From Saccharibacillus soli (GTDB lineage Bacteria > Bacillota > Bacilli > Paenibacillales > Paenibacillaceae), in assembly GCA_002189105.1 (NCBI GenBank), contig NIOB01000004.1, forward strand, positions 1-64,000: 64,000 bases of DNA, given 5' to 3'. Below, in pieces: positions 42,471 through 51,965 of this stretch. Below the pieces are notes generated by a model. It saw only the letters and a list, made by a program, of their open reading frames with translations. It did not search any database and had not been told where the DNA came from. The translations under genes were made by a program, and so were the position numbers. The first letter of the stretch is position 1. Each line of letters opens with the position of its first letter.

Positions 42471-43604
42471 ATGCCAAATCTGGATCTCATAACCCTTCTG
42501 CTGCTGGCGATACTGCTGCTGTCCATGCTGCGGGGTGCCTATCTGGGAACCCGCCGTATGGCTGCTGGACTGGGTTCCATGTTCGGCAGACTGCTGCTGC
42601 GGGTATTGGGGATTCTGGCGGCTCTGCTGCTCGCTGGCTGGGCTTCGCCGTATGTTCGGGATTGGGCAGATCGTATGGGATTGGAGAAACCTGCCGGTGA
42701 GCTGCCGCAGTGGAAGGCGATCGGGTATACCGTGCTCGGGTTTGTGTCCGATTTCTCGCTGCTGCGTCTGGCACTGCTGTTTCTGCTCATCTATCCGCTC
42801 TGTCTGTTCGCCTTAACGCTGCTCGGCAGATGGCGTTCATCAGCCGCAGAGGAGCAGACCAAGAAAAAGAGAAGCAAGCGGAAATCTGCCAATGCCTTCC
42901 TGGATCGTCTGGGCGGCGCTGGACTAGGTCTGGCAGCGGGAGTCTGGAGAGGAGCGCTGCTGCTTGCGCTGCTGTTCATCTGTGCGTCCTTATGGCCGGG
43001 CAGCCCGGTTAGTCGTCAGGCAGATTCCTCTCCCGCTTATCGATATATGGAGAAGACGGTATTCCAGCCCGCCGTTGGAGAGTGGATCAGCGGCAAGCTG
43101 CCGGTGCTTACCGGTACCGCCGCTGCCGAATGGGAAGGAATTCTGCGCCAGAAGTATACTGTTATCGATCGGGACATTCCTACAGATATTAGCCAGGCAG
43201 CGGTCAAGATCGCAGGCAGTGGAAGTGAGAAGGAACGGGCGCACAAGTTATACCGCTGGGTAGGCACGCGTATCCAATATGATTATGGCAAGGTAGAGGA
43301 TTATGAGAACAAAGGCGTCTGGCATGAACAGACTCCCCGGCAGACGTATGATACCAGGCTTGGCGTCTGTATTGATTATGCAAGGCTGTACGCGGTGATG
43401 GCCCGTTCGGTGGGTCTGCAGGTACGTGTTGTAACCGGACTGGGAGCCGACGGTAAGGGCGGTCATGGTCCTCATGCGTGGAACGAGATTTATTCATCGG
43501 CAGAGAAGCGTTGGATTGAGCTGGACCCCACCTGGGCTTCGGGCGGCGACTGGTTTGACCGCAAAGACTTCGCCGATACGCATATTCGACAAAGTGTATG
43601 GTAA
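42471..43604 (+). CDS. membrane protein with C-terminal transglutaminase-like domain
   Basis: A 377-aa protein. The N-terminal half has four to five membrane helices (about 4-18, 35-60, 88-118, 150-175) in a CvpA-like arrangement with a basic loop (TKKKRSKRKS). The C-terminal ~150 residues form a transglutaminase/protease-like domain with the triad visible: Cys in LGVCIDYARLYAVMA, His in GPHAWNEIYS and Asp in IELDPTW. In the predicted topology this domain would be outside the cell, acting on wall proteins or peptidoglycan peptides (inference). GGGAGGTGGG precedes ATG 42471. It sits directly before two PBPs. Confidence 0.85.
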   Translation: MPNLDLITLLLLAILLLSMLRGAYLGTRRMAAGLGSMFGRLLLRVLGILAALLLAGWASPYVRDWADRMGLEKPAGELPQWKAIGYTVLGFVSDFSLLRLALLFLLIYPLCLFALTLLGRWRSSAAEEQTKKKRSKRKSANAFLDRLGGAGLGLAAGVWRGALLLALLFICASLWPGSPVSRQADSSPAYRYMEKTVFQPAVGEWISGKLPVLTGTAAAEWEGILRQKYTVIDRDIPTDISQAAVKIAGSGSEKERAHKLYRWVGTRIQYDYGKVEDYENKGVWHEQTPRQTYDTRLGVCIDYARLYAVMARSVGLQVRVVTGLGADGKGGHGPHAWNEIYSSAEKRWIELDPTWASGGDWFDRKDFADTHIRQSVW

Positions 43605-43655
43605 CCCCAGCATCGCCTTGCGCAGGCTATAAGGAAACATCAAGAGGAGGCGCCC

Positions 43656-45728
43656 ATGAAAGTGCAGGATAAAGACCGGGAACAGGAAGTGCGCCGTGAA
43701 CGCAGCTTCGGACTTCGGCTTAATTTATTTTTCTTCAGCGTATTTATCATTTTCTCCGTCATTATCGTTCGGACAGCTACGCTGCAATTCATTGAAGGAC
43801 CCCAGTTGAAGAAAGAAGCGGTCAGCCGGGTCACGCGTGACATTCCGATGCAGCCGGTACGCGGAACGATCTATTCAGCGGACAAGGTGCCAATTGCCTA
43901 TTCCACGCCGACACAGACGCTGTACGCAACGCCGCTGAAGAACTTCTCCAACGATGAAGCGGGAGTCAAGAATCGTCCTGAGGTCAAAGAGGCGATCAAT
44001 CAGCTGCTGGTCAAGCTCAAGGAATTGAATCCTTCGGGTGAGCAGCCCACATTGGAAGAGATGCTGGGCAAGGATCGACTGGATCTGGAGAACATCAAGC
44101 ATTATGGTTATATGCCGCGCAAGATTATAAACAATCTAAACGAGGCGGAAGTCGCATATTTTAAAGAAAACAAAAATATGTTCAAAGGAATTCTGATGCT
44201 CGATGTCGTGGAAGAGACAAACCGCCAGTACGATCCGGATTCCGTTGCCGTTCAGACGGTAGGGTACTTGTCCCGATTCAAATCAGTACGGGAGAATCCC
44301 AATTTCGAGCTGTATCAAAAAATCTATCAAAAACAAAAGACGTCTCCCGATCCAAGTGAGCAGTATATGGAAGACGAAATCGTAGGATATTACGGCGTCG
44401 AACAGGAGTACCAAGAGTACCTCCGCGGAAAAAACGGCTATAAACGTATTGAAATCACCCCACAGAGTATGGCCAAAGAAGGCGGAACGGAACAGATTGT
44501 GGCTCCGCAAAAAGGTGACGATGTCTTTTTGAGTATCAACAAATATGTACAGACTCAGACGGAAAAAGCGATCTCGGATCAAATCCGGGTACTGCGAAGC
44601 AGCAAGCCTTATGTATCTACCGGATTTGCTGTAGCGATGGAAGTGGATACCGGTAAGGTGATTACGATGGCCAGTATGCCGGACTTTGACGCAAACTATT
44701 ACAATACCGGTAATATCTCCGCAGATCATTACAACGAGATTCAGAATCTGTATATCAACGGTACCATTCGCGCGAAAGCACCTGATGACGAACGGAACAA
44801 GGCTGAATCTGTCGTCTATATGGGTTCGACGATCAAGCCGTTGTCCGTATTGATCGGGTTGAAGGAAGGGCTGTTCAATAAATACACGACCTACTTCGAC
44901 TCAGGGATCACGTATCTTAATAAAGCGGACAAGAAAGGGATCAAAAACGCAGGAGGTCACTTCCTGGGAAATATTGGCCCGGAAATGGCCATCAAGGAAT
45001 CCTCTAATACGTTCATGATCGAAAAGGTCGGCAAGCCTCTTCTGGACAAATATGGTAAAGGTGTCATTGATGTCTGGACCAAACACATGGCCGAATTTGG
45101 TCTTGGGGTGCCGACAGGTGTCGATCTGCCCGGTGAGCAGTCCGGTACAATCGATTATACGAATGAGAAAGAGAGCTTGCTGACACGGATGGCGTATGCT
45201 TCATTTGGACAACAGGGCAAGTATACGACCATGCAGTTGGCTCAGTATACAACGATGCTGGCTAATCGCGGAGAACGGCTGAAGCCGCATATCGTGGATA
45301 AGATTGTAGATGCAAACGGAAAGGTTGTTAAGCAAGCCGAACGGGAAGTGTTGAACAAAGCCGAATATTCAAGCGATTATTGGGATCTGATCCAAAAAGG
45401 GATGGATACGGAGATAAAGGGTACATTTGATGACTTCCCTTACGATTTTGCTCGTAAGACAGGTACATCCACCCAGCATATTCGTAAAACGGACATCGAT
45501 AACGGGGTATTCATCGCCTTTGCGCCGCGTGAAAATCCAAAGCTGGCTGTTGCGGTCGTTGTACCGGAAGGCGGATTTGGTTCGCAGAGTGCGGCGCCAA
45601 TCGCTCGCAAGATCTTCGATGCTTACGATTACGAATATGGACTGGACGGTGTACCGAAAAAGTCGCTGCCCAAGACCAATCCGGACGGCACACCGATCGA
45701 TCCCAATGCACAAATCCAAAATCCGTAA
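43656..45728 (+). CDS. class B penicillin-binding protein, tandem copy 1
   Basis: A 690-aa peptidoglycan transpeptidase. One N-terminal membrane helix (~22-42), a PBP dimerisation domain (to ~300, starting PVRGTIYSADKVPIAYS), then the transpeptidase domain with the three active-site motifs: SxxK as GSTIKPLS, SxN as ESSNTFM and KTG as RKTGTST. The C terminus is Pro/Asn/Asp-rich. AGAGGAGG precedes ATG 43656. The gene at 45859 is a full-length paralogue with the same layout, so this is an old tandem duplication. I cannot tell whether its job is elongation, division or sporulation. Confidence 0.93.
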   Translation: MKVQDKDREQEVRRERSFGLRLNLFFFSVFIIFSVIIVRTATLQFIEGPQLKKEAVSRVTRDIPMQPVRGTIYSADKVPIAYSTPTQTLYATPLKNFSNDEAGVKNRPEVKEAINQLLVKLKELNPSGEQPTLEEMLGKDRLDLENIKHYGYMPRKIINNLNEAEVAYFKENKNMFKGILMLDVVEETNRQYDPDSVAVQTVGYLSRFKSVRENPNFELYQKIYQKQKTSPDPSEQYMEDEIVGYYGVEQEYQEYLRGKNGYKRIEITPQSMAKEGGTEQIVAPQKGDDVFLSINKYVQTQTEKAISDQIRVLRSSKPYVSTGFAVAMEVDTGKVITMASMPDFDANYYNTGNISADHYNEIQNLYINGTIRAKAPDDERNKAESVVYMGSTIKPLSVLIGLKEGLFNKYTTYFDSGITYLNKADKKGIKNAGGHFLGNIGPEMAIKESSNTFMIEKVGKPLLDKYGKGVIDVWTKHMAEFGLGVPTGVDLPGEQSGTIDYTNEKESLLTRMAYASFGQQGKYTTMQLAQYTTMLANRGERLKPHIVDKIVDANGKVVKQAEREVLNKAEYSSDYWDLIQKGMDTEIKGTFDDFPYDFARKTGTSTQHIRKTDIDNGVFIAFAPRENPKLAVAVVVPEGGFGSQSAAPIARKIFDAYDYEYGLDGVPKKSLPKTNPDGTPIDPNAQIQNP

Positions 45729-45745
45729 CGAAAGCATGCGTGTGT

Positions 45746-45831
45746 GCGTTTAATCAGCAGATTAAACGCCGCACCGTTATGAAACCATTTAAATTCGGAA
45801 TTGGTGTGAGGGGCGTTCTCCCCGAAGAACG
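45746..45831 (+). other. two hairpins between the tandem PBP genes
   Basis: Hairpin 1: GCGTTTAATC/GATTAAACGC with loop AGCA (45746-45769). Hairpin 2: GCGTTCT/AGAACGC (45812-45831), just before the GAGGAGGATGAG ribosome site. Neither has a T tract, so they look like mRNA processing or expression-balancing structures rather than terminators. Confidence 0.5.
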
Positions 45832-45858
45832 CTCCTTCTTGCCGATGAGGAGGATGAG

Positions 45859-47904
45859 ATGAAACTCTGGTCAAAGGAAGAACGGGAGGACAATCGCAAA
45901 CGCCGGAACTTTAGCCTGCGTATTAGTGTGTTCTTTTTCGTTGTTTTTGTCGTATTTTCAGCGCTTATTATTCGCACCGCTTCTCTGCAATTTATTGAGG
46001 CTCCTGCACTTCAGGAAGAAGCCAAAGAACGCGCAACGCAGGATCTGCCAATGAAACCTGTGCGCGGAACGATCTTTTCGGCAGACGGAGCCAAGCTGGC
46101 CTATTCGGAGCCAACCCAGTCTCTGTATATTACGTTCCAACAGGATTTTACCAAAGGCAAGGGCAAGGAGAACCGTCCCAAATTGGACGCGGCGCTCAAG
46201 GAAGTGCTGGCCGTCTTCAAAGAAAAAGGCTCTCCCCAAATTCCGAACCCTACCTTTGAGCAATTGATCGACAAAGAGCTGCTGGATCTAAAAAACCAGT
46301 TTAGCTTTGGTTATTCGGCGCGGTTGGCAAAAGTAGGCTTGAGTGATCCGGAAGTGGCTTATTTCAAAGAAAATAAAAACAAATACGCCGATCTCATGAC
46401 TTTCGATGTGGTGGAAGAAACCCTGCGCCGCTATGACCCCGACACGGTTGCGGTTCAGACGATCGGGTATGTCAAAAAGTTCGACTCGGTTATCGGAAAA
46501 AGTGGCGGGATAAAAAAGTATAAAGACATCGCTGCGGGGTTGAAGACGCAGACGGATGAAGGCAAGATGTACAGCCGCACGGAAAACGTGGGCTACTTTG
46601 GCCTTGAACAGCAGTATCAGGACGTCCTGCGCGGCAAAAATGGATACCGCAAGATCGGCGTCAACGCCCGAAATACGGCGGAAGGTGTCGAGGAAATTGT
46701 ACCGCCGGTCAAAGGTTATGACATCAAAAGCACGATTAACAAAAGTGTCCAGATGAAAACGGAAGAAGCCATGAGAAAGCAGTTGGCAAGGCTGCCTAAA
46801 GCCATATCGGCTTCAGCAGTGGCGATGGAGATCGACACAGGAAATGTAGTGGCGATGGCCAATATGCCGGATTTCGATCCGAATGTTTATCGTACGGGTT
46901 CCATTAGCACTTCGGATTACGAAAATATTGAATATTCGTACCTAAACGGTGCTATTCGTTCTAAGCCGACAAATGATACGGGCAAAAAAGCGGAATCTGT
47001 CGTCTACCTCGGTTCGACGATCAAGCCTTTATCCGTCCTGATCGGTTTGGAAGAAGGCTTGATTACACCTGGCACCAGGTACAGGGATACGGGGATCGCC
47101 GAATACGGTAAAGGTGATGACAAGATCCGCAACGCTGGCAGTCACGCTTATGGGGTGCTCAGTCCAGGCGAAGCCATTCTGCACTCATCCAATACCTTTA
47201 TGGTCAAAATGATCGGAGAACCTTTCTTCCTGCGTAACGGCGCTGAATCCCTGAATATCTGGGATAAGCATATGCGTGAGTTTGGCCTTGGGGTCAAGAC
47301 GGGCGTCGATCTGCCTGGTGAATGGGAAGGAGCTGCCGACTATCTGAAGACGGACGAAGGCAGCGGCAGTGCATTGTCACGAATGGTCTTTGCATCATTT
47401 GGACAAAAGGGTAAATATACGACCATGCAGCTCGCTCAGTACACTGCGATGCTTGCCAATCGCGGCAAACGGATGGAACCGCATTTGGTTAGCGCCATTC
47501 TGGATTCGGAAGGCAATGTGGTTAAGCCGATTCAGCCCAAGGTGCTGGATCAGGTGTCATTCCCGGATAGATATTGGGATATTGTACAAGGCGGTATGCG
47601 TACGGATGTCAAAGCTGCATTTGAAGGTGTAAAGTATACGTATGCACGCAAAACAGGTACCTCAACGCAGGGGACCAAGCCTCATCTGTTCGATAACGGC
47701 GTATTTATCGCTTACGCGCCGATCGAGAATCCCAAACTGGCCGTCGCGGTTATGGTTCCAGAAGGCGGCTTCGGTTCGGAAAGTGCCGCGCCGATCGCCC
47801 GTGCGATCTTCGATGCTTACGACGATGAGTACGGATTGGATGGAGTGCCCAAGAAAAATCAGCAGCCGGACGCTGAAGCGGAGAAAGCAGCCGACAATAA
47901 TTAA
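45859..47904 (+). CDS. class B penicillin-binding protein, tandem copy 2
   Basis: A 681-aa paralogue of the preceding protein. An N-terminal membrane helix (~18-40), dimerisation domain, and transpeptidase motifs GSTIKPLS (SxxK), HSSNTFM (SxN) and RKTGTST (KTG), all intact. Long stretches around the active site are nearly identical to copy 1 (KAESVVY.GSTIKPLSVLIGL), while the region after the membrane helix differs. GAGGAGGATGAG precedes ATG 45859, and a strong terminator follows at 47964, closing the 41975-47904 envelope block. Confidence 0.93.
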   Translation: MKLWSKEEREDNRKRRNFSLRISVFFFVVFVVFSALIIRTASLQFIEAPALQEEAKERATQDLPMKPVRGTIFSADGAKLAYSEPTQSLYITFQQDFTKGKGKENRPKLDAALKEVLAVFKEKGSPQIPNPTFEQLIDKELLDLKNQFSFGYSARLAKVGLSDPEVAYFKENKNKYADLMTFDVVEETLRRYDPDTVAVQTIGYVKKFDSVIGKSGGIKKYKDIAAGLKTQTDEGKMYSRTENVGYFGLEQQYQDVLRGKNGYRKIGVNARNTAEGVEEIVPPVKGYDIKSTINKSVQMKTEEAMRKQLARLPKAISASAVAMEIDTGNVVAMANMPDFDPNVYRTGSISTSDYENIEYSYLNGAIRSKPTNDTGKKAESVVYLGSTIKPLSVLIGLEEGLITPGTRYRDTGIAEYGKGDDKIRNAGSHAYGVLSPGEAILHSSNTFMVKMIGEPFFLRNGAESLNIWDKHMREFGLGVKTGVDLPGEWEGAADYLKTDEGSGSALSRMVFASFGQKGKYTTMQLAQYTAMLANRGKRMEPHLVSAILDSEGNVVKPIQPKVLDQVSFPDRYWDIVQGGMRTDVKAAFEGVKYTYARKTGTSTQGTKPHLFDNGVFIAYAPIENPKLAVAVMVPEGGFGSESAAPIARAIFDAYDDEYGLDGVPKKNQQPDAEAEKAADNN

Positions 47905-47963
47905 TCCAATGATTTATCAATAAAATCACGCTGTTGTCTCAACCCTAATCAAATACACAGAGC

Positions 47964-47997
47964 AGACTCGCCTCATGCAGGAGGCGGGTCTTTTTTT
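47964..47997 (+). terminator. terminator after the PBP pair
   Basis: AGACTCGCCTC/GAGGCGGGTCT with loop ATGCAG and T7. Confidence 0.9.
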
Positions 47998-48045
47998 GTT
48001 CGTTTTCGTCAAAGAACGAATGATAATGGTCACGTTCACTTTAAA

Positions 48046-48063
48046 ACTTGCATCAAGGAAACA
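48046..48063 (+). promoter_or_regulatory. MntR-like operator
   Basis: CTTGCATCAAGGAAAC closely resembles the Bacillus MntR box TTTGCCTTAAGGAAAC as I know it. It overlaps the -35 box of the mnt promoter, the right place for repression when manganese is plentiful. Confidence 0.65.
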
Positions 48064-48076
48064 TTTTTAGTATAAA
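48048..48076 (+). promoter_or_regulatory. mntABCD promoter
   Basis: TTGCAT at 48048-48053 and TATAAA at 48071-48076 with a 17-base spacer; about 140 bases of leader separate it from the first gene. I see nothing else in the 320-base gap 47905-48224 apart from the PBP terminator. Confidence 0.7.
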
Positions 48077-48224
48077 GAAATAAATAGTCCTGAAGAAAAC
48101 AATTTAGCGTATGGAAAAGTTTACGTAGGGCTTGAACGATGGGAACGTTGAAGTCGAAGACAAGGCCGAAAAAAGATCGAAGATGAAGCTGGACGTGCAA
48201 TGGAGAAGGGAGGAATTCAGGAAA

Positions 48225-49241
48225 ATGAATCGACAAGAACAAGATAAGCCAGCAGCTGTACCGCATATGGCGAGGACAGACATCCAGCGAAAATGGCAGA
48301 GCCAAACAAAGACAGTAGGGCTTACCCTGCTGCTTGCCCTGCTTGTTGGTCTGCTGGCAGGCTGTTCAGGCAGCGGACTTGCGCAGGAAGGAAATACAGA
48401 GGGCAAGCTATCGATCACCGCAACAACCGGTATGGTGGCGGACGCGGCACGCGAGATTGGTGGAGAACGGGTGGAAGTCACAACCCTCATGGGTCCTGGC
48501 GTTGATCCCCATCTATTCAAGGCCTCGCAGGGTGACATCCGCAAACTGGATCGGGCAGCGATTATCTTCTATGGAGGTCTGCATCTGGAAGGCAATATGA
48601 CGCGGATTCTGGAGAAAATGGCTGCGCAGAAGCCGGTCATCGCCGTCACGGACAAGATGCCCCGCGAGCAGCTGATCGGTACGGGAGAAGGAGAAAGCGG
48701 CGAATATGACCCTCACGTCTGGTTCGATGTGAATCTCTGGAAACATGCGGCGGAGCAGGTTCGGGATACGCTCATTCAGGAAGACCCGGATCATGCCGGG
48801 CAGTATCGGGAGCAGGCCGAGCGTTATCTGGAGGAACTGGAGAAACTGCATCAATACGTCCAGCAGCGAATGAATGATATTCCTGAAGAAGATCGGGTAC
48901 TGGTGACGGCGCATGACGCATTTGGTTATTTTGGCCGCGCCTATGGGGTTGAAGTCGTCGGGCTTCAGGGCATCAGCACAGCCGCCGAGTTTGGAGCCAG
49001 GGACGTCAGTACGCTGCGCGATTACCTGGTGGAACGTGAGATCAAGGCCGTGTTTGTCGAGTCCAGTCTACCGGCTCGATCCATGCAGGCCATCATTGCC
49101 GGAGCAGCGCAGCGTGGGCATGAAGTGGTCATTGGTGGGGAACTGTTCTCTGATGCGATGGGAGAACCGGGAACCGAAGAAGGAACCTATATCGGCATGG
49201 TGAAGCACAACGCGGACACGATTGCAGAAGCGCTGCAATAA
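48225..49241 (+). CDS. mntA: manganese/zinc ABC transporter substrate-binding lipoprotein
   Basis: A 338-aa cluster A-I binding protein. The lipobox LLAGC places the lipidated Cys at residue 47 after an unusually long 30-residue N-terminal region; an in-frame ATG at 48267 would shorten it. Metal ligands are visible: His in GPGVDPHLFK, His in YDPHVWFD, His/Asp in VTAHDAFGYFG and Asp in GELFSDAMG. AGGGAGGA precedes ATG 48225. It is the first gene of a mntABCD-ordered operon, and the MntR-like box upstream favours manganese over zinc as substrate. Confidence 0.88.
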   Translation: MNRQEQDKPAAVPHMARTDIQRKWQSQTKTVGLTLLLALLVGLLAGCSGSGLAQEGNTEGKLSITATTGMVADAAREIGGERVEVTTLMGPGVDPHLFKASQGDIRKLDRAAIIFYGGLHLEGNMTRILEKMAAQKPVIAVTDKMPREQLIGTGEGESGEYDPHVWFDVNLWKHAAEQVRDTLIQEDPDHAGQYREQAERYLEELEKLHQYVQQRMNDIPEEDRVLVTAHDAFGYFGRAYGVEVVGLQGISTAAEFGARDVSTLRDYLVEREIKAVFVESSLPARSMQAIIAGAAQRGHEVVIGGELFSDAMGEPGTEEGTYIGMVKHNADTIAEALQ

Positions 49242-49265
49242 CTTCGGACATCGGGAGGAATGAAC

Positions 49266-50039
49266 ATGAACAAGCAGGACAAGCAGATTCCACCGCTCAC
49301 TGTATCGGGTATGACGGTCGCTTACCAGCGTAAGGCCGTTGTGGAAGAAGTGAGCTTTACCCTGCCGGAAGGCAACCTGATTGCACTGATCGGGCCCAAT
49401 GGAGCCGGCAAATCCACGCTGCTCAAGGCGGTGCTGGGGTTGGTTCCGTCGATTGCAGGCCAAGTGTCCATCTATGGAGATGCCTACAAAAAGATGCGCA
49501 GCCGCGTGGGCTACGTGCCGCAGCGCGAATCCGTCGATTGGGATTTCCCTACCGATGCGCTGGATGTGGTCATGATGGGACGCTATGGGCATCTGGGCTG
49601 GATCAAGCGGCCGGGGCGCCGGGAGAAGGAGCTGGCGCTGGCGACCTTGGACAAGGTCGGAATGGCCGACTTCGCCCGGCGGCAGATCAGCCAGCTGTCG
49701 GGCGGTCAGCAGCAGCGGGTGTTCCTGGCTCGTGCGCTGGCCCAGGAAGCGGATCTGTATTTCATGGATGAGCCTTTTGCGGGAGTGGATGCGGCAACGG
49801 AGAAAGCGATCATTGCGCTGCTGAGTGAGTTAAAACGGGCGGGCAAGACCGTGCTGGTGGTGCATCATGATCTGTCCACGGTAGAGGAATATTTCGACCA
49901 TGTGCTGCTGCTGAACAAAAAACTGATTGCAGCAGGCCCGGTCGAAACGACGTTTACGCCGGATCTGCTGCATGAGACTTATGGCGGGAAGCTGGCCATC
50001 GTCAGCTCCGATGGCCGGGAAACGCTGGTGCGCTCATGA
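49266..50039 (+). CDS. mntB: manganese ABC transporter ATP-binding protein
   Basis: A 257-aa ATPase. Walker A GPNGAGKST, Q-loop VPQRESVDW, signature LSGGQQQR, Walker B LYFMDEPF and H-loop VHHDLS are all present. The VDWDFP stretch after the Q-loop is typical of Mn/Zn/Fe importers. ATG 49266 was chosen because GGGAGGA is 5-6 bases upstream; an ATG at 49260 touches the ribosome site. It lies 24 bases after mntA. Confidence 0.92.
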   Translation: MNKQDKQIPPLTVSGMTVAYQRKAVVEEVSFTLPEGNLIALIGPNGAGKSTLLKAVLGLVPSIAGQVSIYGDAYKKMRSRVGYVPQRESVDWDFPTDALDVVMMGRYGHLGWIKRPGRREKELALATLDKVGMADFARRQISQLSGGQQQRVFLARALAQEADLYFMDEPFAGVDAATEKAIIALLSELKRAGKTVLVVHHDLSTVEEYFDHVLLLNKKLIAAGPVETTFTPDLLHETYGGKLAIVSSDGRETLVRS

Positions 50040-50127
50040 TGATGAGTGACAAGGGGAGCGCACCGGGAAGCGTCACACGGACAGCCTGTGACGGAATGGA
50101 AATCTGGAGGAGCAGGAGGGGAAGCAG

Positions 50128-51081
50128 ATGCTCGATTGGTTAATCTCGCTGTGGAGTGATCCAAATACGCGCTGGATTCTGATGGGCTGCACGCTGCTGG
50201 GGCTGGGCAGCGGAGTGATCGGCAGCTTCACCTTCCTGCGCCGGGAGAGTCTGCTTGGCGACACGCTGGCTCATGCGGCTCTGCCGGGCGTATGTATCGC
50301 CTTCATTCTGCATGAAGTGAAGTCCGCCGGGCTGTTTCTGGTCGGGGCGCTGCTGGCAGGCATTGCCGCCGTGCTGTGCGTCAGCGCAATCTCGCGCTGG
50401 ACGAAGATCAAGCCGGATGCCGCCATGGGCATCGTGCTGACGTTCTTCTTCGGCGTTGGCACGGTGATGCTGACGCATATTCAGCACAGCGGAAGCGGCA
50501 GCCAGAGCGGGCTGGACAAGTATCTGTTTGGCCAGGCCGCCGCGATGGTGACCCGCGATGTGTATACGCTGATGGGCGTATCGCTGCTGCTGGTGCTGGC
50601 CGCGCTGCTGCTGTTCAAGGAGTTCAAGCTGATTAGCTTCGATCCTGGCTTCGCGCGCGGCATTGGTCTGCCCGTAGGGCTGTTGGAGCATGCGATGCTG
50701 ATCCTGACCACCGTGGCGGTGGCCGCCGGAATTCAGGCGGTGGGCGTCGTGCTGGTCGCCGCATTGTTGATTACGCCAGCGGCTGCGGCGCGTTACTGGA
50801 CGGATCGGCTGTCGGTGATGCTCACGTTCGCCGGATTATTCGGCGCCCTGAGCGGCGCTTCGGGCGCGGCAATCAGCACGCTGGGCGAAGGCATCCCGAC
50901 TGGTCCGGTAACGGTGCTGGCCGCGACGCTGCTGTTCGCGGTCTCGCTGCTGTTGGCGCCGCGGCGCGGACTCGTCGCGCGGGCGCTTAGGCATCGCGGC
51001 CTCAAGGCGGACTATGCCGCCCGTTCGGCCGTGCATGCAAGCGGCTCACCCGAAGCCGCGGAAGGAGGGGGACGCCGATGA
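50128..51081 (+). CDS. mntC: manganese ABC transporter permease 1
   Basis: A 317-aa permease of the ABC-3 family with about nine membrane helices. The conserved RRESLLGDTLAHAALPGV stretch (~38-55) and LISFDPGFARGIGLPV are diagnostic. A ~30-residue polar C-terminal tail (ADYAARSAVHASGSPEAAE) is extra. GGAGGGGAAGC precedes ATG 50128. The stop codon overlaps the next start (ATGA at 51078-51081), so the two permeases are translationally coupled and should form a heterodimer. Confidence 0.92.
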   Translation: MLDWLISLWSDPNTRWILMGCTLLGLGSGVIGSFTFLRRESLLGDTLAHAALPGVCIAFILHEVKSAGLFLVGALLAGIAAVLCVSAISRWTKIKPDAAMGIVLTFFFGVGTVMLTHIQHSGSGSQSGLDKYLFGQAAAMVTRDVYTLMGVSLLLVLAALLLFKEFKLISFDPGFARGIGLPVGLLEHAMLILTTVAVAAGIQAVGVVLVAALLITPAAAARYWTDRLSVMLTFAGLFGALSGASGAAISTLGEGIPTGPVTVLAATLLFAVSLLLAPRRGLVARALRHRGLKADYAARSAVHASGSPEAAEGGGRR

Positions 51082-51959
51082 TGGATTTCTGGATCATCCT
51101 TACTGCCGTACTGGTCGCCAGCGCGTGTTCGATTCTCGGCTGCTTCCTGATTCTGCGCCGCATGGCGCTGGTCGGCGACGCGATCAGCCATGCCGTGCTG
51201 CCGGGGATTGCCATCGCGTTCCTCATGAGCGGCACGCGGGATTCAATGTGGATGCTGCTGGGCGCCACCGCTTTTGGACTGCTTACGGTATTTCTCATCC
51301 AGACGCTGCAAACGTTCGGGCTTCAGTCGGACGCATCCATCGGGATTGTGTTTACTGCATTATTTGCCGTCGGTGTTCTGTTAATCAGTCTAAACGCCCA
51401 GCATATTGATCTGGATCTGGACTGTGTATTATTCGGCGAGATTGCCTATGTGCCGTGGGATACGTGGACGCTGGGAGGCATCCAGATGGGTCCAAGAGCC
51501 GTTTTCATGCTGGGTATCACCCTGATGGTCATCCTGCTGCTGCTGGGACTGTTCTACAAGCAGTTCAAGATCTGCGCTTTTGACCCGGCGATGGCTGCGG
51601 CCTGCGGGATTCCGGTACTGCTCTTCCATTATCTGCTGATGGGCATGGTCTCCATGACGGCGGTGTCTTCATTTGAGAGCGTCGGCGCGATCCTGGTCGT
51701 GGGCATGTTGATTATCCCGGCGGCCACAGCGTATCTATTGACGCACCGACTGGGCATCATGATTGGACTGAGTGTTGCGGTCGGCATCGTCTCGGCGATC
51801 AGCGGCTATCTGGTTTCTTATCTGCTGGATGCCTCGATTGCAGGCTGCATCGTGTCGGTCGCTGGTATTTTGTTTATTCTGGCGCTGATTTTCTCCCCGT
51901 CCAGCGGCCTGCTGGTCAAGTTCACCCGAAGATCCTCTTCGGCCCGGACTGCTTCATAA
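51078..51959 (+). CDS. mntD: manganese ABC transporter permease 2
   Basis: A 293-aa ABC-3 family permease with about eight to nine helices. It has the paralogous motif RRMALVGDAISHAVLPGIAI and KICAFDPAMAAACGIPV. It overlaps the preceding permease by 4 bases and completes the mntABCD order known from Bacillus. The C terminus is short and Ser/Arg-rich. A large hairpin follows at 51966. Confidence 0.92.
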   Translation: MMDFWIILTAVLVASACSILGCFLILRRMALVGDAISHAVLPGIAIAFLMSGTRDSMWMLLGATAFGLLTVFLIQTLQTFGLQSDASIGIVFTALFAVGVLLISLNAQHIDLDLDCVLFGEIAYVPWDTWTLGGIQMGPRAVFMLGITLMVILLLLGLFYKQFKICAFDPAMAAACGIPVLLFHYLLMGMVSMTAVSSFESVGAILVVGMLIIPAATAYLLTHRLGIMIGLSVAVGIVSAISGYLVSYLLDASIAGCIVSVAGILFILALIFSPSSGLLVKFTRRSSSARTAS

Positions 51960-51965
51960 TCCCGA

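Noticed and set aside
41771-42526. Upstream extension of the Toprim frame
   Set aside because: The extension is antisense to the genes at 41975 and 42471, and a proper ribosome site occurs at the Toprim ATG 41770.
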